The translations under genes were made by a program, and so were the position numbers. Under the pieces are notes generated by a model. The model was not told the origin of the DNA. It searched no databases and was given only the letters and a program-made list of their open reading frames with translations. Below are positions 9,248-18,373 of a DNA stretch of 63,945 nucleotides, one piece after another (the stretch's first letter is position 1; every line of letters begins with the position of its first letter). Origin of the DNA: Flavobacteriaceae bacterium (lineage in GTDB: Bacteria > Bacteroidota > Bacteroidia > Flavobacteriales > Weeksellaceae); the NCBI GenBank assembly GCA_004359435.1, contig PTET01000002.1, positions 237,491-301,435 of the forward strand, given 5' to 3'.

Positions 9248-9460
9248 TCATGATGATTGATCTTTTTTATTGGTTCTGATACCAAAAACCGAATAAAGTG
9301 GACAAAATCCCACCACGGAGGTTATTAAAAAAATAGCAGCCAAAACGCCAAGTACAGTTGCAAAGCCGCCAGATATCACTTCAAAAAAATACAAAAGACC
9401 TACAATTAACGCAAATAATGCTCTAACTATTTTGTCTACGGATCCCATATTCTGTTTCAT
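9248..9460 (-). CDS. DUF2892 membrane protein
   Basis: A 70-residue protein with N-terminal MGSVDKIVRA, two hydrophobic helices and C-terminal GFCPLYSVFGIRT, which is the DUF2892 signature (YgaP C-terminal-like inner-membrane domain). It is full length for the family. DUF2892 proteins often sit near sulfur or metal-handling genes, but no such partner is adjacent here. Confidence 0.88.
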   Translation of the reverse strand: MKQNMGSVDKIVRALFALIVGLLYFFEVISGGFATVLGVLAAIFLITSVVGFCPLYSVFGIRTNKKDQSS

Positions 9461-9555
9461 AATAATATTATTTTTGGTTTAGAATTTATGTTATGATTTC
9501 TTTCTCAAAGATGCAAAACAATTGATTATGAAACTGCTAATTTGACTACAAAAAA

Positions 9556-10335
9556 TCAAATCTTCTCAAAATACTTCCCGTTAAACTTGTAGAGAATTCT
9601 TTTGGAAGTGATTTTTCCATCTGCCCAAATCAGAGGAATGCTGATGATTTTGATTTTGGGATTGTAGTCGATGGAAGTATTTTTGATTTCTCTGCCCCGA
9701 TTGGGCTGGGCAATCAAATCTACTTCATACCCAAGTTGGTTATGAAGTCCAGAAGAAGTTTTTATCAATTTGGACTCTTCCAGATTGGAATCACCCGAAA
9801 TGGCAAAAATATTTAGATTATGGTAAGACAAAGCCGTACTAAAAATAGAAATACTTTGGGTGATGTAGTAGGTTTTGTCCCCTACTTTCAAATCATCTAT
9901 TTGGTAAAAGACACAAAGCGGGTCATCTAAATTTTCATTTCTGTTTTCCAAGGTTTTGGAAAAGACTTTTTCTCCATTTTGATATTGAAATACATTTCGA
10001 AAATACCGCATCGTTCCACCCGTTTGGGTGTCCCATGAATAAATCCTGAATTTCCCATCCGAAGATGTTTTAATGGTAAGACCAGCTTTGTCCAACAATA
10101 CCAATGAAGAGTGTAGCGTTTTGGGCTCGAAAGAAGTGTATTTTAAGAGCAATTCTTCAAACTTGTCATTGGCCACTTCCAAAGAATCATATGAGGAAAC
10201 ATTGTCCTTCTGCTGCGACCATGCATTTATCTTCTGAAAAGAGGCAAGCAAATCATTTTCTATCAACTCCATTTCTTGTGCCTTGGCAAAAAATCCCAAG
10301 AAGACAAATATTATAGAATTAAGAAAACTTCTCAT
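9556..10335 (-). CDS. Secreted protein of unknown function
   Basis: A 259-residue product with a signal peptide ending FFAKAQ and a mature part rich in Ser, Lys and Asn. The motif SSDGKFRIYSWDTQTGGTM and a C-terminal KRILYKFNGKYFEKI give it a beta-rich look. No family is recognised. The frame is uninterrupted, and its neighbours are a DUF2892 gene and a broken hydrolase, so context gives no function. Confidence 0.7.
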   Translation of the reverse strand: MRSFLNSIIFVFLGFFAKAQEMELIENDLLASFQKINAWSQQKDNVSSYDSLEVANDKFEELLLKYTSFEPKTLHSSLVLLDKAGLTIKTSSDGKFRIYSWDTQTGGTMRYFRNVFQYQNGEKVFSKTLENRNENLDDPLCVFYQIDDLKVGDKTYYITQSISIFSTALSYHNLNIFAISGDSNLEESKLIKTSSGLHNQLGYEVDLIAQPNRGREIKNTSIDYNPKIKIISIPLIWADGKITSKRILYKFNGKYFEKI

Positions 10336-10366
10336 AGAAAAATATTGTCAGGATTTTCTATCTATT

Positions 10367-10984
10367 TTAGGCTTTAATGGATGCACTTTCATAACCGTCA
10401 ACCAGTTCAATCAATTCATCGCTCCATTTTTCTGGTGATTCAATCATGGGATAATGCCCTGTGTTTTCCAAAAGAACTAGCCTGCTACCTTTGGACTCAT
10501 TGTGATGCACCCTAGCTATTTCAAGAGTGGCAATGGGGTCTTCTGTTCCCCAAAGAAAAGCAAGAGGAATTTTGGTATTTTGCAGCGCACCTACCCAACG
10601 ATGCCAATAACGAGACCTATCTCTTGTAAATTGGGAAATCATAGGCATAACCAAGAGTCCTTCCTCTTTTTTCATTAGCTCCCACATAGAATCTAAATCA
10701 CTTTCTTTCAGTTTTTTTGCATCGCTCCAAATGTTTCTCATTGTGGCTTTGAATGACCATTTTGGGCTGAGTCTCGCCAAAATGGGTCCAATTGTTTTGT
10801 TTCGCATGAGCTTTTGCATTAAACGGAGTTTTGCCAATTCAATATGGACAGTTCCATTGCAAAGAACAATAGATTTTGGTGAAATATCTAGCAAGCCCAT
10901 GTTACTTCTAGCTACAATTTCTGTAGCAATGCTGGTTCCATAATCGTGGGAAAAGATATGAAAAGAGATAGGTAAAAAAGGCAA
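10367..10984 (-). pseudogene. Alpha/beta hydrolase, 3' fragment
   Basis: The product contains the nucleophile-elbow region SHDYGTSI near its own N-terminus, an acid-site segment AFLWGTEDPIA and the late catalytic His in NTGHYPM. In the haloalkane dehalogenase/epoxide hydrolase branch this elbow lies near residue 100 and the oxyanion HG motif comes earlier, so about 90 N-terminal residues are missing. The upstream DNA codes in another frame for the start of an acetyltransferase. I read it as a deletion fusion and doubt that it makes active enzyme. Confidence 0.7.
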
Positions 10985-11177
10985 AATCGCTCAAAGACCT
11001 CGCAACTCCAACCAGCTTTCCATTGTCTCTTGCCGTGACAATCAAATTGGCAAATTGGAGCATTTTTTGAAGTCTCTCTAAATCATCTACTGGTCTTCTC
11101 TCTCCAAGGGTAGATTCAATAAGGAGTTTTTGAAATTCTTCTACACCAAGGTTGTTTTCTATTTTGTATTCTATCAT
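10908..11177 (-). pseudogene. GNAT acetyltransferase, 5' fragment
   Basis: The first 65 residues read like the start of a small GNAT enzyme: a short N-terminal strand/helix unit, then NGKLVGVARSLSDF, which precedes the acetyl-CoA-binding strand in the family. The acetyl-CoA loop (Q/RxxGxG/A) never appears, because about 10 codons later the sequence becomes the hydrolase in another frame. The join has a short microhomology (ATCTCT) that fits both parents. Its ATG overlaps the stop of the 270-residue gene upstream by four bases, so the original pair was coupled. Confidence 0.65.
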
Positions 11178-11986
11178 TTTAAAAAGAAATTGGTTTTTGT
11201 TTTGTTGATGATATCTTCAATGATAATGTTGTCTGAAATGGAAAAAAGAAGCATTTCTGTGTAATACAAATTTTGCGATTTTTCTATGTCTTCAATCCAT
11301 AGTATTTCATTGACAGATTTTATGAGTTCAATATATTGTAAATAGGCGTCGTTTTTGGCCAAAAAAATCTCTTCATCAAAATTTGATTTCTGTATTTTTT
11401 CAAGGTTATATTTGTTTATGTTTTTCAGACGAATCAGAACTCCCACATCAAAGGCTTTCATTTTTGTATTTCTCATATCTGGAATCGGAAAGAATCGTTT
11501 TCCAGCATTTTCACATAGGATTATCCAATTTAAAGAAAAGAGTGCCCTAGAGTCATAAATAGCATATTTGGTAGAGGCAAAAAATGACGCAACTTTGGAT
11601 ACACTAGAAATTCTTTCGAAATTTGGATTGTCAACACTCTCAAAGAATTTGTAAATCAAAGCCATAGTATTTTCATCTTTGGAAGAGGAAATACCTCCCC
11701 AACTTTTCACAATCCATAGACACAGTTCATCAAAGGAAGTTTTTTTTTTGTCTTTGGTTTCTTTGAGTTTTTGACCTACTATTTTTTTTAACTCAATTGC
11801 AATTTCATAATTTTTTGTAATTGAATTGTTTTTATTCAAATTGGATATTGTTATTTTTTCATTGGAATTCCAAATTTCTAGCAACAGAAGTTTTTCTATT
11901 TGTGGGTTCCAATCATACTTAGTTATTTCATTTTTGATATTTTCCAAATAAGAGACAATTTTGTCAATCTCGAATTCTTTGTCCAT
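11174..11986 (-). CDS. Protein of unknown function, cytoplasmic
   Basis: A 270-residue Lys/Asn/Ile-rich protein with no signal peptide or membrane helix. The segment KYAIYDSRALFSLNWI resembles the substrate-facing motif seen in some HhH-like and restriction-associated hypothetical proteins, but the match is too weak to name. Its stop overlaps the start of the truncated acetyltransferase (ATGA), so the two were translated together. It uses more A/T-rich codons than its neighbours. Confidence 0.6.
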   Translation of the reverse strand: MDKEFEIDKIVSYLENIKNEITKYDWNPQIEKLLLLEIWNSNEKITISNLNKNNSITKNYEIAIELKKIVGQKLKETKDKKKTSFDELCLWIVKSWGGISSSKDENTMALIYKFFESVDNPNFERISSVSKVASFFASTKYAIYDSRALFSLNWIILCENAGKRFFPIPDMRNTKMKAFDVGVLIRLKNINKYNLEKIQKSNFDEEIFLAKNDAYLQYIELIKSVNEILWIEDIEKSQNLYYTEMLLFSISDNIIIEDIINKTKTNFFLK

Positions 11987-12020
11987 TAGATACTGTTTTG
12001 GGTTAGATTAATACAAATAG

Positions 12021-12476
12021 TTACCTCTTCAACTTTGCCTCATACAATTCTATCCACTGTTTCACAGAGATTTTTTTCATCAATTCACCAATGAGAGCAA
12101 TGGGAATGTCCTCCATTTTTTTGAAACGAATACAGCTTTTTCCCATATCCAACTTTTGTTTGCAGTGTTTGGGATATTCATCTACAAACCACTGCAAAAG
12201 GGAACTTTCCACATACATGCCCATATGGTAAAAATTAATGGAGTTTTTCTGTGAAGCAAGGCTGGCAAAAGGAAGCGGCTCAGAGGGTTTGCAGTGGTAG
12301 CCCTTGGGATACAGAGCATGCGGCACAACATATCCCAGCATGCCATAACTGAGGGCAGGAACGAATCCTTCGGGCAGATTTTCAACAATGGTGTTGTGCA
12401 ATTTGACAAAAACCTCTTTCCTATCCTTTGGAACCTGCTCCAAGATTTCTTCTATGGTATTGGCATTTGGTTTCAT
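12021..12476 (-). CDS. DUF1801 (YdhG-like) protein
   Basis: The preferred start is MKPNANTIEEILEQVP. An upstream Met adds 15 residues that do not fit the family. The core PALSYGMLGYVVP and SINFYHMGMY motifs are typical of DUF1801, a small alpha/beta fold related to iron-chaperone-like YdhG. The length (about 150) is normal. The biochemical role is not established. It follows the alpha/beta hydrolase gene at close spacing on the same strand and is probably co-transcribed with it. Confidence 0.8.
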   Translation of the reverse strand: MKPNANTIEEILEQVPKDRKEVFVKLHNTIVENLPEGFVPALSYGMLGYVVPHALYPKGYHCKPSEPLPFASLASQKNSINFYHMGMYVESSLLQWFVDEYPKHCKQKLDMGKSCIRFKKMEDIPIALIGELMKKISVKQWIELYEAKLKR

Positions 12477-12521
12477 CCTATGCTCTATTTTTTGGTTTTG
12501 AAAATGATTTTGGCTAACCAA

Positions 12522-13454
12522 TCAAACCAATTTTTTCCAAAATTCATCCAAAGATGCAAACCAAACCTCTTCATTGTGCAATTGGCAAAAATGCCCTACC
12601 CCTTCAATTTCGGTGAGTTGTGCCTTGGGCTGAATTTTCTTGAGGTATCTGGCAATTCCCACTGGGTTCACCTTGTCATCGGTTCCCCAGGCAAGATGAA
12701 TGGGATAATTGCAAGATGCAACCACGGGCAACCAACGAGATTTTTCAAAGCGAATTCTCTCTTTTTGGTATTGAATCAGATAATAACTCAGCTGAAGATA
12801 TCCCTTGTAGATTAACTGATTGTACATTTCTTCGATTCTGATTTTGGGAATCAAAGAATTCCCATGGGCACTGAAAATCTGCTGAAAGAAAAAGGGTTTT
12901 ACAAGCGACAAAACCGTGAGATATTTTCCAAAAGGAGACAAAAGCAATTTTTGAGCCAGACGAAATTCGGCTTCTTCCAAGACCATCCCTCCATTGGTAA
13001 AAGTAACACTCAGTATCCCTTTGTCCATCCAATTTGGCTGACCTAACGACACCCTAGTCATCAGTTCGGTCAATATGCTATCTCCCATGTCATGAGACAA
13101 AAAATGGGCTCCTCGCACTTTGAGTTCTTGTAAGACCCAAAGCACGGTATCTGTATGTTCAAAAATGGAAAAAGTGAATTTGTCATTCAGTTTGTCTTTG
13201 GGTTTGTCCGAAAAACCAAAACCGACAAAATCCAAATAGATTACCCTTTTGAATCTTGTAAGAAAAAAGTTGGAAACAAATCTGTAGGTCGCAGAAGATT
13301 CTGGAAAACCATGAAAGGCAACGAGTGTTTCTTCGGGTTGGGCAGTACTGTCTCCATCATCTATCACAAAAACTTTGTGGTCATTGAATGTAGTAATGTA
13401 TTTTCCTTTTTTTTGCCATTCCAATAGTTCTGGAAGGATGTGATTTCGGTTCAT
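12522..13454 (-). CDS. Alpha/beta hydrolase (epoxide hydrolase/dehalogenase branch)
   Basis: A complete 310-residue hydrolase. The oxyanion segment AFHGFPESSATYRF, the nucleophile elbow SHDMGDSILTE, an acid-site region AWGTDDKVNPVG and the catalytic His in EGVGHFCQLH are all in order. The Asp in the HDMGD elbow marks the epoxide hydrolase/haloalkane dehalogenase branch rather than a Ser hydrolase. The substrate is unknown and the protein should be cytoplasmic. It is intact, unlike the similar gene two positions to the left. Confidence 0.85.
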   Translation of the reverse strand: MNRNHILPELLEWQKKGKYITTFNDHKVFVIDDGDSTAQPEETLVAFHGFPESSATYRFVSNFFLTRFKRVIYLDFVGFGFSDKPKDKLNDKFTFSIFEHTDTVLWVLQELKVRGAHFLSHDMGDSILTELMTRVSLGQPNWMDKGILSVTFTNGGMVLEEAEFRLAQKLLLSPFGKYLTVLSLVKPFFFQQIFSAHGNSLIPKIRIEEMYNQLIYKGYLQLSYYLIQYQKERIRFEKSRWLPVVASCNYPIHLAWGTDDKVNPVGIARYLKKIQPKAQLTEIEGVGHFCQLHNEEVWFASLDEFWKKLV

Positions 13455-13467
13455 TTTTATTGTAAAT

Positions 13468-14217
13468 TTATTTGGATGGAGGCAAAACCAAAAAATTAAA
13501 CTTGGACAAATACTCCGTAAGATAATTCTCCACAGAACTACAATCTTTCAGGGTATGGATTTCGGTCAATTTGATTTTTATAATATATCTGTTTTTGATA
13601 ATCGCTGTATAATACCCAGAATGGTCATGTTCAGAGAATCCAACATATCCCTTTTGAAAATTGGGAAATTCAAAAGGTCTTAAGCCTCCTTTCTCATCGG
13701 AATTGTAATTTAAATTGGTCACAAAAGCTACATTGTACATGGTATTGTGATTGTTTAACAGCAGTGGTTTTGTAGGAGTAAACTTAAGTTCTGTTTTTGG
13801 GTAGCCCATTTTTTGAGCGAGTTCATTGCTTTCGTTTTGGAGTTTTTGCATCTCTCTTTGGTTTTTTTGGTCCATAGCATCCAAGTCTAACAAAGTAACA
13901 ACCATATATTTGTCATTGTATGTTGGAATATATACTTCAATTTCATACTCTTCTCTGGTGTTTTGGTAGGTTGGATAGAAAAACCTGTTGTTTCCCATCT
14001 CTTTGATTTCTGAATCTGAACCAAATTTACTCCCAGAATATTGATACAAACGATATTTTGGCAGAGCATCAAACATATGCACAACCTCTTTGGAACGAAA
14101 AGACAAACAGTGCTCAGTTGCTCCCGATTTGGTCATTTTCCAACATTGAGAATCATGGGATTGGGCACTCAAAACAAAGAAGAAAAACACAAAATAAAGG
14201 CTGAGAATTTTTTTCAT
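13468..14217 (-). CDS. Secreted protein of unknown function
   Basis: The start is placed at MKKILSLYFVFFFF, which gives a clean signal peptide cleaved after SAQ. The frame is open for 49 more codons upstream but that part is Cys/Lys-rich and signal-free. The mature protein of about 230 residues has two early Cys (CWKMTKSGATEHC) that could form a disulfide, and a His-rich turn (FSEHDHSGYY). No family is recognised. Confidence 0.65.
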   Translation of the reverse strand: MKKILSLYFVFFFFVLSAQSHDSQCWKMTKSGATEHCLSFRSKEVVHMFDALPKYRLYQYSGSKFGSDSEIKEMGNNRFFYPTYQNTREEYEIEVYIPTYNDKYMVVTLLDLDAMDQKNQREMQKLQNESNELAQKMGYPKTELKFTPTKPLLLNNHNTMYNVAFVTNLNYNSDEKGGLRPFEFPNFQKGYVGFSEHDHSGYYTAIIKNRYIIKIKLTEIHTLKDCSSVENYLTEYLSKFNFLVLPPSK

Positions 14218-14381
14218 TTTTTGGCAGTTTTTATAATTTGGTTTTTGGCACCCTTGCCTTGAAATCGATTTGGAACCAATTTTTCTAAGGTAATAAAAAA
14301 TTTCTTCAAATTGAGATTGTTGTTTTTTTTCAATGATTCCAAAAAAAGGAATAAAAGAAAACAAAAAAGCTTAGAAAACAA

Positions 14382-14415
14382 AAAAAAGCCAAAGTTTTCA
14401 CTCTGGCTCTTTTGA
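14382..14415 (-). terminator. Terminator, copy 1 of a repeated element
   Basis: The imperfect stem GCCA/TGGC encloses AAAGTTTTCACTC, with A/T tracts on both sides. It terminates the DJ-1/PfpI gene. A 38-base stretch including the flank is identical to the terminator of the porin gene. Confidence 0.8.
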
Positions 14416-14440
14416 TTTGTAATTTCTTAATCAAACCATT

Positions 14441-15271
14441 CTAATTTTTGGGTTTGGTTTTTTCAATTAATGGAAGCATAAGCATGTCATACATCTGTTT
14501 CATCATTTCCGCTACCATGGGGTCAGATTTTTTGGGCGTACCTGCATTGTATGGTGGTTTTGGGTCGTATTCCAAATCCAACATCACCGCTTCGGTGTAT
14601 TTTCTTCCCAACAAATCGTCAATCATGGCCAAAGACATGTCTATCCCAGCAGAAACACCAGCAGAAGTCCAATATTTCCCGTCCTTTACATATCGTTGTT
14701 CTTGGAAGGTTGCACCGTATCTTTTCATCATTTCCTCACCTCTATACCAATTGGAAGTAACCTTTTTGCCTTTTAGAAGTCCTGTTGCTCCCAAAACCCA
14801 AGAACCCGTACAAACACTGGCTGTATATTGGGTTGTTTTGTCTATTTCTTTAATCCAATTGAGGGTTTCTGTATCTTGGGTAAGCAGTATGGTTTCTTTG
14901 GCTCCACCGGGAATCACCAAAATATCCAAAGATTTCACATCTGCAAAAGAACTATCCACTTTGATTTGCATTCCGTTCATATTTTTGACCAGCCCTCTTT
15001 TTTTGGCTACAAAATAGGTTTTGGCTCCCATAATTTCAGATAAGGTATGATAAGGTCCTACAGCATCCAAAGTATTGTAGCCATCGTACAAAAGCACCCC
15101 TATTTTTTTAATAGGAACTTTGGGAGGTGTAAAGAGTATATCCATCATTTTGGCGTGATTGTCCTTGGTGCCAATGGCCAAACTATCTGTTTTTTCTTTG
15201 GGTTTGCATGCTACAGCAATCATCAGAAGTAGCAAAAACAAAGTACTTGTTATGATTTTGGTTTTTTTCAT
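14441..15271 (-). CDS. DJ-1/PfpI-family lipoprotein
   Basis: The preferred start MKKTKIITSTLF leads a lipoprotein signal ending MIAVAC. The DJ-1/PfpI domain (about residues 60-240) begins KKIGVLLYDGYNTLDAVGP and has the nucleophile Cys in SVCTGSWVLGATGLL, followed by TSNWYRGEEM, as in isocyanide hydratase-like and AraC-associated members. The domain is complete, and the extra C-terminal 40 residues are Met/Lys/Pro-rich. Export of a DJ-1-type protein as a lipoprotein is less common than the cytoplasmic form. The reaction is unknown. Confidence 0.85.
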   Translation of the reverse strand: MKKTKIITSTLFLLLLMIAVACKPKEKTDSLAIGTKDNHAKMMDILFTPPKVPIKKIGVLLYDGYNTLDAVGPYHTLSEIMGAKTYFVAKKRGLVKNMNGMQIKVDSSFADVKSLDILVIPGGAKETILLTQDTETLNWIKEIDKTTQYTASVCTGSWVLGATGLLKGKKVTSNWYRGEEMMKRYGATFQEQRYVKDGKYWTSAGVSAGIDMSLAMIDDLLGRKYTEAVMLDLEYDPKPPYNAGTPKKSDPMVAEMMKQMYDMLMLPLIEKTKPKN

Positions 15272-15323
15272 TGAATTTTCATTTGACATTTTTGTTCATT
15301 TTTATGGCTGAATTGATACAATC

Positions 15324-15354
15324 AAAAAAGCCAAAGGTTTGACCCTTTGGCTTT
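15324..15354 (-). terminator. Rho-independent terminator
   Basis: The stem AAAGCCAAAGG/CCTTTGGCTTT is a near-perfect inverted repeat with flanking A and T tracts, just past the end of the TonB receptor remnant. Confidence 0.85.
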
Positions 15355-15363
15355 AAAGATACA

Positions 15364-16561
15364 TCAAAAATTGGCTCTCAAAGTAAAACCAAAGGTTCTT
15401 GGTTGTGCCATTCTGGATTGACGACCAAAACTGCTGTCTGGATTTCCGTAGGCCAAATAACGTTCATCCCCAATGTTTTGTCCCCAAATGTAAAAACTGT
15501 ATTTGTCATAAATCAGACCCACTTTGGAATTTACAAGCACCAAAACTTCCGTCGATTTGCAACCCTTTTATGGGCAAGGCAGAAACCTCCAATTCCAATC
15601 CCATGGATTGTGCATCTCCCACGTTTTCTCTTGCATAGGTATAAGGAGCCACCAAATTATAAAACTGCAAATCTTTCCATTCAATCAAAAAGGCAGAAGC
15701 AGCTATGCTCAATTTTTTGTCCAAAAGCAAAGTTTTGTATCCAATTTCATAGTTGTTAGAATATTCTGGGTCATAGGTTTGTTCTATCCCCTCTGGCAAA
15801 GAACTCGCATTGATTCCTCCCGCTCTAAAACCTCTGGTATAGGTTGCATACAAATTCGAAAAATCATTCATTGTATAACTCAAAGAAAATTTAGGTGAAA
15901 GTGCAGAATAATCTCCACTTGCCGTTTGGTCTGGTTTGAAATCTGTTATTTCTCCATTGTACAACATTGCATCACCAAATCCATTGAAAGTGGCTTCACG
16001 TTTTTCATAATCGTATCTCAATCCACCCGTTGCTTTGATTTCTTTGGTGAGTTGGTAACTCAATTCTCCAAACCCCGCCAAACCAAAGTTGTTGCTACGG
16101 TTTCTACCAATTAAATTTGCACCATTAGGCAAACCATAAGTACCTTGAGGCCCTCTCAATACTTCTATTCTTTCTATGTCTGTAAAAGCAAAACCATTGG
16201 CCAAGATATCCAGATTGTTTACATCATCTATATAGGTGGAAACCGCAGGATTTTCACTAAAAACTTGAATACCACGAATGGATTGGATTTGCTGAAAAGA
16301 CACACCCAATTCTTGGTAATTGTAGTTGGGTACCAATGCGGTTAACCCACTTAAACCCCAAGTTCTGGTATCTTCTATCTTTTTAGAAGACAATGAGGTA
16401 ATAGATGTACTTACTTTGATGATATTTTCTTCACGTTTGTTGGCAGTAACGATAATATCTTTAATTTGAAGGGTATTTGTGCTGTCAATTTCGGATTGTC
16501 CATAAACGGAAGACCCAGATAGGAAAATTCCTATTGCAGCAATCATTTTTTTAAAATTCAT
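15364..16561 (-). pseudogene. TonB-dependent receptor with two internal deletions
   Basis: The start MNFKKMIAAIG gives a signal peptide cleaved after VYGQ. A TonB-box-like and plug region follows (IIVTANKREENI, SIRGIQVFSENPA, IERIEVLRGPQGT). Directly after that the sequence jumps into the middle of the beta-barrel, so most of the plug and early barrel is gone. A second join after LQIDGSFGA shifts the frame, and the genuine C-terminus with terminal Phe (FGFTLRANF) is in the next frame. A normal receptor has 650-800 residues; about 400 codons remain. It lies downstream of the Cys-rich partner gene in a metal locus. It cannot form a complete barrel as read. Confidence 0.8.
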
Positions 16562-16649
16562 TTTGAAATATGTTTTGTTTCGATAAATAAGTAAAATAGG
16601 CAGATGAATCAACTTTGCGTTTAAAGTTGAATATCCTTGCCCAAAAAAA

Positions 16650-17033
16650 TTAAATCAAAACAAATTTGGGTGGATGAAAAATTTCAAAATTCAGCAAAGA
16701 ACCCAAAAGTAGTTGATTCTCAAAAAATGGTTTCTTGGCTTCCAATATTTCTGTAAACTTTGAAAAAACAAAATTTTCCAAGGAGAAACAATACAAAACT
16801 TCCGATTTCTTTAGGGTTTCTGGAAGCTGCTTCTGTTCTTGTTTTTCAGCTTGTTTGAGCTGTTTTTTGAGTTGACACTTCCCCTTGCAATTCAATTTGG
16901 GTTTGGCTCTGTTTTCACAGAGATTTTTTGCGATATAATCTTGGTTGATTTTAAAACAAAAATAAATCCAACCCTTGCTCAAGGGAGACAAGAATACTAT
17001 CAGGGACAAAAAAAGGGCAAATATCTTTTTCAA
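16650..17033 (-). CDS. Cys/Lys-rich secreted partner of a TonB-dependent metal receptor
   Basis: A 127-residue protein with an N-terminal hydrophobic segment, the motif NCKGKCQLKKQLKQ and the C-terminus FHPPKFVLI. This short family is regularly found just upstream of TonB-dependent receptors in Bacteroidota and is thought to take part in metal (often copper) handling; that link is by gene association. Here the receptor follows within 90 bases on the same strand. The frame is intact although the receptor is broken. Confidence 0.7.
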   Translation of the reverse strand: MKKIFALFLSLIVFLSPLSKGWIYFCFKINQDYIAKNLCENRAKPKLNCKGKCQLKKQLKQAEKQEQKQLPETLKKSEVLYCFSLENFVFSKFTEILEAKKPFFENQLLLGSLLNFEIFHPPKFVLI

Positions 17034-17186
17034 ATCGTTGGCAAAGGTAGAACTTCGTTTTGAAATTGACTTTGAGAAAAGGGCAAATCTGCTAGTGAAA
17101 TTTGTCAGTTATAGCTTTTCCAAAAAGGAAAACACAATTTTTTGAAGTGAGCCAAATTGCACCGAATTGCCCATTGTATTTTAAAA

Positions 17187-17222
17187 ACAAAAAAGCCAAA
17201 GTTTTCACTCTGGCTCTTTTGA
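17187..17222 (-). terminator. Terminator, copy 2 of a repeated element
   Basis: Same hairpin and flanks as copy 1 (GCCAAAG...CTCTGGC), identical over about 38 bases. It follows the porin gene. Confidence 0.8.
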
Positions 17223-17252
17223 TTTGGTAAACTGAAAATCAATTCCTTTTTA

Positions 17253-17982
17253 TCAAAATTTGATGGACATATTGGTGGAAAGGGAATAATTGTTGTTTTG
17301 GTTTGCAAAGATTTTGTCTTTGCTGTGGTACATTTTTCCTTCCACACGAAATTTGACTTTTTCGTTTAGGTCGTAATCAAGGTTAGAAGAAAATCCATAG
17401 GTCTGAAAGCCATTTGTGGTTCCCGTTGCAATGATGATTTGATTGGGGTCTGAATAATATTCTCCTCGAAAAGCGATTCGGGTTTTGTCATTGAGGCTTT
17501 GGCGAAAAATCAAAACCGGAGAATACCAAGTTCCCACTTGGTTGGGGCTGAATTTGTCCCTTCCTATATCCAATCCCGCAATAATCCCAAATTTTGATGT
17601 GGGTTCGTACATCAAATAGAAATTGTGAAACTGTCTAAAAGCATTCAGGCTATCGGGTTTGTCGGTTCCCAAAAAGGTGCTGTAATTCAACACCAAATTT
17701 TTGGAGGGTTTGTAATTGATTTGGGTTCCAAAAGAAGGATTTTGTATGCCATCTGGCCTTGCAATTTTTTGCCAACCGTTCAGATACAATGCCGAAAGGT
17801 ACAGTTTTTCATCCTTTGAAGTATATCCCACCTTTAGGCCTGTTTAGCTCAGAAAAATCATAACTGTAATACAATTCTCCATATCCTCCCAAGGTCCAAT
17901 GCTTCAAACTGTCTGTTTGAGAAAATTGAGAAAAAACTTTGGCTGAAAGCAAAACAAACAAAATCAACAATCTATTTTTCAT
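17253..17982 (-). pseudogene. Outer-membrane beta-barrel porin (BBP2-like) with internal deletion
   Basis: The ATG start yields a signal peptide ending KVFSQ and the first barrel strand LGGYGELYYSYDFSELNRP. After a few codons the frame stops, and the C-terminal half continues in another frame from GYTSKDEKLYL through ALYLNGWQ, SFGTQ, FLGTDKPDS and a final Phe. This family is about 350-400 residues; roughly 115 residues, including the usual RHNE strand, are missing at the join (KGGIYFKG versus VGYTSKD). The parts and order are certain enough to call a deletion in one gene. Confidence 0.75.
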
Positions 17983-18010
17983 CTATTTTCGATTGATACA
18001 TTTATTTCGA

Positions 18011-18322
18011 TTATTTCCTATTTAATGCCACATTTTTGATGGGTTGATACACCAATGGAACCTGCTCTGTAACCACATCGCTTTTTTCCAAACCGAAGTC
18101 GCTTTGTCCCAATCTTTTGAGGAAAAAGTAACTGCTGAGCAAAATCCCTTCCTTGATGGCAAATTCGTTTTCTATGGAAATAAACTTTTCTAACACGACA
18201 AATTTGAAATCTGGTTCACTGTTGTATTTGGTAGAGCCATCTGGTCTGATGTGCAAATTTAATTCTTTTTTTTGCGTTGAATCTACCCGATTCCAAAATG
18301 CTTTTTGATTGAAAGAAAACAA
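18011..18322 (-). pseudogene. Unrecognised gene, probably a 3' fragment
   Basis: A 103-residue frame without signal peptide. The first Met lies inside the terminator of the upstream GTPase gene, leaving no room for a promoter or ribosome-binding site, so the true 5' part has probably been lost. The visible part is polar with HIRPDGSTKYNSEPDF and ends VYQPIKNVALNRK. No family is recognised. It is sandwiched between the porin and GTPase genes of the metal locus. Confidence 0.45.
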
Positions 18323-18348
18323 AAAAAGCCAAAGTTTTCACTCTGGCT
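18321..18348 (-). terminator. Terminator, copy 3 of a repeated element
   Basis: Shares GCCAAAGTTTTCACTCTGGC and the left A-rich flank with the two other copies, but its right flank differs. It follows the CobW-family gene. Confidence 0.75.
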
Positions 18349-18373
18349 TCTTTGAAAAAAAAGGCCGTTCTGC

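Noticed and set aside
14382-18348. Repeated terminators as ends of an insertion sequence
   Set aside because: The copies are in the same orientation, enclose unrelated host genes, and no transposase or target duplication is visible.
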